In this document: piece after piece, positions 1 through 5,204 of the stretch
How positions within the stretch are numbered: the first letter of the stretch is position 1
Layout of the letters: every line of letters starts with the position of its first letter
DNA from: Bradyrhizobium sp.
GTDB lineage: Bacteria; Pseudomonadota; Alphaproteobacteria; Rhizobiales; Xanthobacteraceae
Direction: 5' to 3'
DNA: 5,463 nucleotides
NCBI GenBank assembly: GCA_019243075.1
Contig: JAFAUV010000110.1
Coordinates: 1 to 5,463, forward strand
Made by a program: the position numbers and the translations under genes
The notes under the pieces: model-generated
Seen by the model: only the letters and a program-made list of their open reading frames with translations
Databases searched by the model: none
What the model was told of the DNA's origin: nothing

Positions 1-599
1 CCTGGGCGCTCAACCGCTACTATTACCAGAGCACGATCCCGATCAAGGACGCGGTGGTGATCTCGCGTTTCCGCGACCGCCGCATCCGCCTGGAATGGCG
101 CCACCGCATCGAGGACCATGACGGCGATGCTACCAGCGAGGGCGGGATCGAGCGCTGGCTCAAGCTCACCGAAGGCCTCGGGCTGGACAGCGCCTATGTC
201 GAATCGACCGCAGGCATTTTGCCGGCGACGCGCTTTGCGGTGGAAGCCTATGTGCATTTCGTGCGCGACAAAAGCCCGCTGGAGGCGATCGCCTCCTCGC
301 TGACCGAACTGTTTGCCCCGAACCTGCACGAAGAGCGCATCTCGGGCATGCTGAAACATTATGATTTCGTCAATCCCGACATCATGAGCTATTTCAGCCG
401 CCGCCTGCAGCAGGCGCCGCGCGATGCCGGATTTGCGCTGGAATATGTCAGGGAACACGCCAGCACGCCAGAACAGCGCGAGCAGGTCTGCAACGCGCTG
501 ATCTTCAAGACCAACGTGCTGTGGGTGCAGCTCGACGCGCTCTATCACGCCTATGTCGACGGCCATATTCCGCCGGGCGCCTTCGTTCCGAAAGGTTGA
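1..599 (+). CDS. pqqC: PqqC, pyrroloquinoline-quinone synthase (5' end outside window)
   Basis: This is the C-terminal 198 residues of PqqC, read in the frame whose first full codon is at position 3. By comparison with the Klebsiella enzyme about 45 N-terminal residues lie left of the window. PqqC is a cytosolic, cofactor-free oxidase that performs the last step of PQQ synthesis: ring closure and eight-electron oxidation of AHQQ by O2. The residues that line the active site in the Klebsiella structure are all recognisable. They are Arg50/Tyr53/Gln54/Lys60 in NRYYYQSTIPIK near the left edge, Arg80 and His84 in HRIEDHDGD, Tyr128 in FAVEAY, Glu147/His154/Arg157 in LTELFAPNLHEER, Tyr175/Arg179 in SYFSRRL and Lys214 in IFKTNVLW. 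The stop at 597-599 is 4 bases before pqqD, so the two are separate genes, unlike the fused pqqC/D of Methylobacterium. An intact, functional enzyme is likely. Confidence 0.96.
   Translation, partial: WALNRYYYQSTIPIKDAVVISRFRDRRIRLEWRHRIEDHDGDATSEGGIERWLKLTEGLGLDSAYVESTAGILPATRFAVEAYVHFVRDKSPLEAIASSLTELFAPNLHEERISGMLKHYDFVNPDIMSYFSRRLQQAPRDAGFALEYVREHASTPEQREQVCNALIFKTNVLWVQLDALYHAYVDGHIPPGAFVPKG
591..595 (+). promoter_or_regulatory. Ribosome binding site of pqqD, inside the 3' end of pqqC
   Basis: AAAGG lies 8 bases before the ATG at 604 and overlaps the last codons of pqqC. It decides the pqqD start: an earlier in-frame ATG at 553 lies within pqqC, would add 17 residues foreign to the PqqD family, and has no comparable purine tract in front. 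The arrangement suggests translational coupling of pqqC and pqqD. Confidence 0.6.
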
Positions 600-603
600 A
601 AAC

Positions 604-915
604 ATGGCCGCGCCGCGCCACATCACCGTGAGCGAGACCAGCCGCCCGATGCTGCCGCGCCACGCCAGGCTGAAATTCGACGAGACGCGGAAAGTCTGGG
701 TGATCCTGGCGCCGGAACGGGTGCTGGCGCCGGACGAGATCGCGGTCGAGGTGCTGCAATTGTGCGACGGCGTCCGCAGCGTCGCCACCATGGCCGATGC
801 GCTCGCCGCGAAATATGCCGCGCCGCGCGGTGCGATTTTGACCGACGTGATCGCGATGCTGCAGGATCTGGCCGACAAGGGATTTTTGACGGAAGCGCGC
901 GAGAAGACCGAATGA
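604..915 (+). CDS. pqqD: PqqD, PqqA-binding peptide chaperone
   Basis: The product is 103 residues, slightly longer than the usual ~90 because of a longer N-terminus. PqqD is the prototype RiPP recognition element: a small winged-helix-like protein that binds the precursor peptide PqqA and presents it to the radical SAM enzyme PqqE in the cytosol. Family hallmarks are visible: the PRHARLKFDE strand region (residues 18-27), VWVILAPERV with the conserved Pro-Glu (37-38), the helix and turn ending in LQLCDG (51-56), and a C-terminal helical part closing with LADKGFL (89-95). The ATG at 604 is chosen because of its purine-rich ribosome binding site and family length. It sits between pqqC (4-base gap) and pqqE (10-base gap) in the classical order C-D-E, which strongly supports the call. 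Confidence 0.95.
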   Translation: MAAPRHITVSETSRPMLPRHARLKFDETRKVWVILAPERVLAPDEIAVEVLQLCDGVRSVATMADALAAKYAAPRGAILTDVIAMLQDLADKGFLTEAREKTE

Positions 916-925
916 GTGCAACGGA

Positions 926-2122
926 ATGAGCGAACTCGCCGACCACAGGGCAACCGAGGCCCGCGAAAGCTTCTCCGTGCTGGAGCGGCAGAAGTCGGTT
1001 GCGGAAACCCATGGCATTCCCGTCGCGGTGCTGCTGGAGCTCACGCATCGCTGCCCGCTGCAATGCCCCTATTGCTCCAACCCGATCGAGCTCGATCGCG
1101 GCTCGAGCGAGCTCACCACCGACGAATGGAAGAAGGTGCTGACCGAGCTCGCCGAGATCGGCGTGCTGCAGGTGCATTTCTCCGGCGGCGAGCCGACCGC
1201 GCGCAAGGACCTGGTCGAGCTGGTTCGTCATGCCAATGATGCCGGGCTCTACACCAATCTCATCACCTCGGCGGTGCTGCTGCCGCGCGACAGGCTCGCC
1301 GCGCTCGCCGATGCCGGGCTCTGCCACGTGCAGATCAGCTTCCAGGGCAATGAGCCGATCGTCGCCGACCGCGTCGCCGGCCTGAAGGACTCGCACCGCA
1401 GGAAGATCGAGGTCGCGAAATGGACGCGCGAGCTCGACCTGCCGCTCACCGTGAATGCGGTGATGCACCGCCAGAACCTGCATCAGCTCGCCGACATCAT
1501 CCAGATGGCGGTCGACCTCGACGCCGACCGGCTCGAAGTCGCCAATGTGCAGTATTACGGCTGGGCGCTGAAGAACCGCGCCGCACTGATGCCGACGCTG
1601 CAGCAGATCGAGGAGACGAGCCGGCTCGTCGAGGAGGCGCGCGAGCGGCTCAAGGGCACGCTCACCATCGACTATGTGGTGCCGGACTATTACGCGCTGC
1701 GCCCGAAGAAATGCATGGGCGGCTGGGGCCGGCAGTTCTTCAACATCTCGCCCGCCGGCAAGGTGCTGCCCTGCCATGCCGCCGAGAGCATCACCGGGCT
1801 CGAATTCGAGTCGGTACGATCCAATCACTCGATCGCCTGGATCTGGCAGAACTCGGATGCGTTCAACCGCTATCGCGGCACTGCCTGGATGAAGGAGCCG
1901 TGCCGATCCTGCGAATTCCGCGAGATCGATCTCGGCGGCTGCCGCTGCCAGGCCTTCGCGCTGACGGGCGATGCCGGCAACACCGATCCGGCCTGCACGC
2001 TGTCGCCGCTGCATGAGGCGGTCTTCAAGCAGGCCGAGCTCGAGGCCGCTTCGGAAGAAAACCGCTTCCTCTATCGCAACTTCGCCGGTGGGACGCCGGA
2101 AGGCGGCGACCATGGCGCCTGA
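926..2122 (+). CDS. pqqE: PqqE, radical SAM/SPASM PqqA peptide cyclase
   Basis: The product is 398 residues. PqqE uses a SAM-binding [4Fe-4S] cluster to form the first carbon-carbon bond of PQQ, between Glu and Tyr side chains of PqqA held by PqqD. The radical SAM triad is C43-x3-C47-x2-C50 (CPLQCPYC), followed by the SAM-contacting FSGGEP at 85-90. The SPASM domain carries C263 (in KCMGGWG), C283 (LPCH), C326 and C329 (CRSC), C339 and C341 (GGCRC) and C357, enough for two auxiliary clusters. D335 stands at the position of the Asp reported as an auxiliary-cluster ligand in PqqE. The N-terminal lead before the first Cys is about 20 residues longer than in Klebsiella. The ATG at 926 is the only ATG that keeps this lead, but its ribosome binding site is weak (CGGA touching the ATG), so a later start such as GTG 977 is not excluded. 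The 3' end overlaps the next gene by 11 bases. Confidence 0.97.
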   Translation: MSELADHRATEARESFSVLERQKSVAETHGIPVAVLLELTHRCPLQCPYCSNPIELDRGSSELTTDEWKKVLTELAEIGVLQVHFSGGEPTARKDLVELVRHANDAGLYTNLITSAVLLPRDRLAALADAGLCHVQISFQGNEPIVADRVAGLKDSHRRKIEVAKWTRELDLPLTVNAVMHRQNLHQLADIIQMAVDLDADRLEVANVQYYGWALKNRAALMPTLQQIEETSRLVEEARERLKGTLTIDYVVPDYYALRPKKCMGGWGRQFFNISPAGKVLPCHAAESITGLEFESVRSNHSIAWIWQNSDAFNRYRGTAWMKEPCRSCEFREIDLGGCRCQAFALTGDAGNTDPACTLSPLHEAVFKQAELEAASEENRFLYRNFAGGTPEGGDHGA

Positions 2123-3113
2123 CGCAGGTCACGGGCGCACCGACCCCTTTGCGCCGCTGACATCGGAGCCGTTTGCCGTCGGCGACGGCCATGAACTCCA
2201 TGTCGAGAGCGTCGGCCGCGAAGGCGGCATCCCGGCCGTGTATCTGCATGGCGGGCCTGGCTCGGGCTGCCAGCCCGATCATCGGCGCCTGTTCGATCCC
2301 GAGCGTTTTCACGCCGTGCTGTTCGACCAGCGCGGCTGCGGCCGCAGCCGCCCACAAGGCAGCCGCGACAACAACACGCTGCCGCATCTGATCGCGGACA
2401 TGGAAATGATCCGCGAGAAATTCGGCTTCGAGCGCTGGATGCTGGTCGGCGGCTCCTGGGGCGCGACACTGGCATTGGCCTACGCGCAGGCGCATCCGGA
2501 TCGCGTTTCCGGCATCGTGCTGCGCGCGACCTTTCTCGGCACCTATGAGGAGATCGAAGCCGGGTTTTGCCAGCGCCTGCCGTGCTTCTATCCCGCGCTC
2601 TCAGCGGATTTCCTGAGCCTGTTGCCGGAAGCCGAACGCAACCGGCCGCTGGATGCCTATTGGCGGCGCATTCTCTCCGACGACGTGGCCGCGCATGGAC
2701 CGGCGGCGCGCGCCTGGCATGACACCGAGCGCATCCTCTCGGAACATGCGCCCTCGCGCACGCGGCTCGACCTCGCCGCCGTGAACTCGGGTGCCGCCCG
2801 GCCCGCCACGCCCTTCATGGAAGCGCATTATTTCGTCAACGATTGCTTCATGCGGCCGAACCAGCTTCTGGACGAGGCCGGCAAGCTCGCCGGCATTCCC
2901 GGGATCATCGTGCAAGGCCGCTACGATCTGCTCTGCCCGCCGGCGACCGCGCAGGCGCTCGCCACGCGCTGGACCAACGGCGAAATCCGCATCGTCGAAG
3001 GCGCAGGCCATACGCTCTACGATCCCGGCATGCGCAATGCCGTGATGAAGGCGGTTGCGGATGTGGCGTCGCGGATTCCGCTCGCGCTGAGAACCGACCC
3101 GCGCGCGCGGTAG
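2112..3113 (+). CDS. Alpha/beta hydrolase, prolyl iminopeptidase-like (peptidase family S33)
   Basis: The product is 333 residues with no signal peptide or membrane segment, so it is cytosolic. It matches proline iminopeptidases, which release N-terminal proline from peptides. Features in order: the oxyanion-hole motif HGGPG (46-50), DQRGCGRS (72-79), the nucleophile elbow GGSWG with Ser115, a cap domain at about 140-250, Asp272 in GRYD and His300 in GAGH, completing the Ser-Asp-His triad. Cap residues E206 (after AWHDT) and E237 (MEAHYF) align with the two glutamates that bind the substrate amino group in the Serratia enzyme. The usual WSxWE segment reads WHDTE here, so substrate preference may differ. 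The ATG at 2112 has a good ribosome binding site, GGAAGG at 2098-2103. The start lies inside pqqE, implying translational coupling and a possible role in PQQ precursor processing. Family call is firm; substrate is unknown. Confidence 0.88.
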   Translation: MAPDAGHGRTDPFAPLTSEPFAVGDGHELHVESVGREGGIPAVYLHGGPGSGCQPDHRRLFDPERFHAVLFDQRGCGRSRPQGSRDNNTLPHLIADMEMIREKFGFERWMLVGGSWGATLALAYAQAHPDRVSGIVLRATFLGTYEEIEAGFCQRLPCFYPALSADFLSLLPEAERNRPLDAYWRRILSDDVAAHGPAARAWHDTERILSEHAPSRTRLDLAAVNSGAARPATPFMEAHYFVNDCFMRPNQLLDEAGKLAGIPGIIVQGRYDLLCPPATAQALATRWTNGEIRIVEGAGHTLYDPGMRNAVMKAVADVASRIPLALRTDPRAR

Positions 3114-3129
3114 GCGTCGCCGGCGATGC
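3114..3129 (+). terminator. Possible short hairpin at the end of the pqq operon
   Basis: GCGTCG (3114-3119) and CGATGC (3124-3129) can pair around a CCGG loop, giving six pairs including one G-U. It begins directly after the TAG stop of the hydrolase. No T-tract follows, so it might stabilise the 3' end or pause transcription, but intrinsic termination here is unproven. Confidence 0.25.
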
Positions 3130-3210
3130 ATCTCGCCCGGGGTGGCGCAACGTTGGAGGCGATCAGCGCCTAAACGGCCATACGGGTGCGCATCAGCACC
3201 TCATTTCCAT

Positions 3211-3240
3211 GCTGCACCGCCGCAATATGCGCGATGCAGC
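3211..3240. repeat. Interrupted stem-loop in the intergenic gap
   Basis: GCTGCA (3211-3216) pairs perfectly with TGCAGC (3235-3240). Inside it CG (3218-3219) pairs with CG (3232-3233) and CGCA (3221-3224) pairs with TGCG (3228-3231) around an ATA loop. One mismatch and one bulge interrupt 12 pairs in all. There is no T-run on either side, so it is not a standard terminator; it may be an RNA structure or chance in GC-rich DNA. Confidence 0.4.
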
Positions 3241-3264
3241 GATCGGCATGGATACGAAACCTGG

Positions 3265-3296
3265 AGATCGCGCAAATTTGCCTTTGTGCGCGATCT
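3265..3296. promoter_or_regulatory. Perfect 10-bp inverted repeat, candidate operator
   Basis: AGATCGCGCA (3265-3274) and its exact reverse complement TGCGCGATCT (3287-3296) are separated by 12 bases (AATTTGCCTTTG). The right arm ends on the first base of the candidate -35 element, and the dyad centre lies roughly 50 bases upstream of the expected transcription start. That position fits a binding site for a dimeric regulator of the downstream flavoprotein-korA unit. A factor-independent terminator is less likely because the stem is followed by TGAATGG rather than a T-run. No regulator is identified. Confidence 0.45.
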
Positions 3297-3326
3297 TGAA
3301 TGGCTCTAATAACATAACCCTATGAT
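3296..3326 (+). promoter_or_regulatory. Candidate promoter of the flavoprotein-korA operon
   Basis: TTGAAT (3296-3301) resembles a -35 box and TATGAT (3321-3326) is a five-of-six match to the -10 consensus. The spacer is 19 bases, longer than the ideal 17, so the promoter may be weak or need an activator. It would leave a leader of about 80 bases before the ATG at 3414. The sigma factor is not assignable from this alone. Confidence 0.4.
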
Positions 3327-3376
3327 CCAATTCAGAAACGCCAAGAACGTCGCTTAAGCGTTCCAAAGGAAAAAGG

Positions 3377-3400
3377 CCGCGCGTAGCGTGCTTTGCGCGG
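3377..3400. repeat. Leader stem-loop upstream of the flavoprotein start
   Basis: CCGCGC (3377-3382) and GCGCGG (3395-3400) form a perfect six-pair GC stem around a 12-base loop. It ends 4 bases before the ribosome binding site, which stays unpaired. Read on the minus strand, the same stem is followed after CC by five T (complement of 3370-3374), a layout like an intrinsic terminator facing left, although no minus-strand gene enters from the right. Confidence 0.4.
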
Positions 3401-3404
3401 AAAC

Positions 3405-3413
3405 AAGGTAGGA
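3405..3413 (+). promoter_or_regulatory. Ribosome binding site of the flavoprotein gene
   Basis: AAGGTAGGA directly precedes the ATG at 3414, with AAGG spaced 5 bases from it. This favours the ATG at 3414 over the in-frame TTG at 3393, which lies in the leader stem-loop and has no well-placed purine tract. Confidence 0.6.
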
Positions 3414-5204
3414 ATGAAACCGACTGATATTTCGGCCCCCGACTACTTCCACAAAGTGGTCGATTGCCAATGGGCCTGTCCCGCGCATACGCCGGTCCCG
3501 GAATACATCCGCCTGATTGCCGAAGGCCGCTACAGCGATGCCTACATGGTCAATTGGAAGTCGAACGTGTTTCCGGGGATTCTCGGACGCACCTGCGACC
3601 GGCCCTGCGAGCCCGCCTGCCGACGCGGGCGCGTCGAGGAAACACCGGTCGCGATCTGCCGGCTGAAGCGCGTCGCCGCCGACTTCAAGGACGACATCAG
3701 GCATCGCCTGCCAAGGCCGGCTGCGAAGAACGGCAAGCGCATTGCGCTGGTCGGCGGCGGGCCGGCCTCGCTCGCGGTGGCGCGCGACCTCGCGCCGCTC
3801 GGCTATAACTGCACCGTGTTCGATTCCGATTCGAAAGCCGGCGGCATGATGCGGAGCCAGATTCCGAAATTCCGCCTGCCGGATTCGGTGATCGACGAGG
3901 AGACCGATTACATCCTGGGTCTCGGCATCGAGTTCAAGGGAGGACAGCGTGTCGAGAGCATGAAGACGCTGCTCGCGGACAGTTACGACGCGGTGTTCGT
4001 CGGCAGCGGCGCGCCGCGCGGCCGCGAGCTCGACATTCCCGGCCGGAAAGAGGCAGCGGCGAACATCCATATCGGCATCGACTGGCTCTCCAGCGTCTCC
4101 TTCGGCCACACCGACAAGATCGGCAAGCGCGTGATCGTGCTCGGCGGCGGCAACACCGCGATGGATTGCTGCCGCACCGCGCGCCGCCTCGGCGGTGAGG
4201 ACGTCCGGGTGATCGTCCGCTCCGGCTTCGAGGAGATGAAGGCCTCGCCCTGGGAGAAGGAAGACGCCATGCATGAGGATATTCCGATCCTCAATTACAT
4301 GGTGCCGGTCGCCTTCGTGCACGACGGCGGCAAGCTCACCGGCGTCACCTTCCAGCGCGTGAAGGCCGAATATGACGCCAAGGGCCGGCGCAACCTGGTG
4401 CCATCCGGCGAGGCCAACGAGACCCTCAATTGCGACGACGTGCTGGTCGCGGTCGGCCAGGAGAATGCCTTCCCCTGGATCGAGCGCGACATCGGCATCG
4501 AGTTCGACAAATGGAACATGCCCAAGGTCGATCCTGCGACGTTGGTTTCGACCAACCCCAAAGTGTTCTTCGGCGGCGATGCCGCGTTCGGCCCGAAGAA
4601 CATCATCTGGGCGGTCGCGCACGGCCGCGACGCCGCACTGTCGATCCACAAGATGATCTCCGGCGAGGACATCGACGAGCGCCCGCTGCCCGAGGTGCAT
4701 GTCACCTCGCAGAAGATGGGCATTCACGAGTGGAGCTACGACAACGACATCTCGCTCGACAAGCGCTTCAGGGTGCCGCATCGCGACAAGGTGATCGCCT
4801 TGAAGGACATCCGCACCGAGGTCGAGCTCGGTTATGACGTCAAGCTCGCGCTCGGCGAGACCCAGCGCTGCCTGAACTGCGACGTGCAGACGGTGTTTTC
4901 GACCTCGCTCTGCATCGAATGCGACGCCTGCGTCGACATCTGCCCGATGGACTGCATCACCTTTACGGAGAACGGCGACGAGGCGGACTTGCGCCAGCGG
5001 TTGAAGGCGCCCTCGCCGCATCCCGACCAGGACCTCTACGTCTCGACCGACCTCAAGACCGGCCGCGTCATGGTCAAGGACGAGGACGTCTGCCTGCATT
5101 GCGGGCTGTGCGCCGAGCGCTGCCCCACCGGTGCCTGGGACATGCAGAAATACCTCTTCGATATGACTCACGCAGGTTCATCATGCCCGAGCAGCAAAAG
5201 CTGA
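3414..5204 (+). CDS. GltD-like FAD/NAD(P)H oxidoreductase with C-terminal 2[4Fe-4S] ferredoxin domain
   Basis: The product is 596 residues, cytosolic, with no signal peptide. The N-terminal ~90 residues form a cysteine-rich helical domain as in the glutamate synthase small subunit (C18, C22, C61, C65, C69, C82). Next come an FAD Rossmann motif GGGPAS (114-119), a second nucleotide-binding motif GGGNTA (244-249) for NAD(P)H, and the FAD-closing FFGGDAAFGP (385-394). After a CLNC pair (C486, C489) there are two ferredoxin motifs: C500-x2-C503-x2-C506-x3-C510-Pro and C560-x2-C563-x2-C566-x3-C570-Pro. It would transfer electrons between NAD(P)(H), FAD and [4Fe-4S] clusters. It is not a true GltD, since no gltB-type large subunit lies beside it. 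Instead korA begins within its last 22 bases, so it is most likely the electron-transfer partner of the 2-oxoacid:ferredoxin oxidoreductase. The domain call is firm; the partner is inferred from context. Confidence 0.92.
   Translation: MKPTDISAPDYFHKVVDCQWACPAHTPVPEYIRLIAEGRYSDAYMVNWKSNVFPGILGRTCDRPCEPACRRGRVEETPVAICRLKRVAADFKDDIRHRLPRPAAKNGKRIALVGGGPASLAVARDLAPLGYNCTVFDSDSKAGGMMRSQIPKFRLPDSVIDEETDYILGLGIEFKGGQRVESMKTLLADSYDAVFVGSGAPRGRELDIPGRKEAAANIHIGIDWLSSVSFGHTDKIGKRVIVLGGGNTAMDCCRTARRLGGEDVRVIVRSGFEEMKASPWEKEDAMHEDIPILNYMVPVAFVHDGGKLTGVTFQRVKAEYDAKGRRNLVPSGEANETLNCDDVLVAVGQENAFPWIERDIGIEFDKWNMPKVDPATLVSTNPKVFFGGDAAFGPKNIIWAVAHGRDAALSIHKMISGEDIDERPLPEVHVTSQKMGIHEWSYDNDISLDKRFRVPHRDKVIALKDIRTEVELGYDVKLALGETQRCLNCDVQTVFSTSLCIECDACVDICPMDCITFTENGDEADLRQRLKAPSPHPDQDLYVSTDLKTGRVMVKDEDVCLHCGLCAERCPTGAWDMQKYLFDMTHAGSSCPSSKS

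Larger units (their letters stand above)
3114..3413 (+). other. Non-coding gap between the PQQ and KOR units
   Basis: This 300-base stretch has no convincing gene on either strand. It is visibly richer in A and T from about 3270 onward than the flanking genes, as expected of a promoter region. It contains several inverted repeats and a candidate promoter, described separately. No stem followed by a T-run on the + strand was found, so the end of the pqq transcript is not marked by a classical intrinsic terminator. Confidence 0.8.

Noticed and set aside
623..2113. Long open frame on the minus strand (about 496 codons) opposite pqqD and pqqE
   Set aside because: It mirrors well-identified genes, its translation is Arg/Ala/His-rich low-complexity with no recognisable domain, and such antisense frames are common in GC-rich codon usage.
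3157..3171. AGGCG-ATCAG-CGCCT inverted repeat as terminator of the pqq operon
   Set aside because: Only five pairs and no T-run after it; short GC repeats like this arise often by chance here.
3209..3325. Possible small gene of 38 codons in the intergenic gap (MLHRRNMRDA...)
   Set aside because: No ribosome binding site precedes its ATG, it overlaps both stem-loops and the candidate promoter, and its sequence has no recognisable features.
3284..3326. Sigma-32 or sigma-54 type promoter reading of the KOR promoter region
   Set aside because: CTTGAA and CCTAT pieces resemble a heat-shock promoter but the spacing is about 3 bases too long, and no GG-N10-GC pair suitable for sigma-54 is present.
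3393..3413. Alternative TTG start adding 7 residues to the flavoprotein
   Set aside because: The codon lies in the GC stem-loop with no spaced purine tract, whereas the ATG at 3414 has AAGGTAGGA directly in front.
3354..5171. Very long open frame on the minus strand (about 605 codons) opposite the flavoprotein gene
   Set aside because: Same effect: it is the shadow of a gene with strong codon bias. The + strand protein has complete FAD, NAD(P) and Fe-S motifs, whereas the minus product shows none.
3414..5204. Glutamate synthase small subunit (GltD)
   Set aside because: The protein is much longer than GltD because of its C-terminal ferredoxin domain, lacks the first N-terminal Cys pair, and is followed by korA with no sign of a glutamate synthase large subunit.
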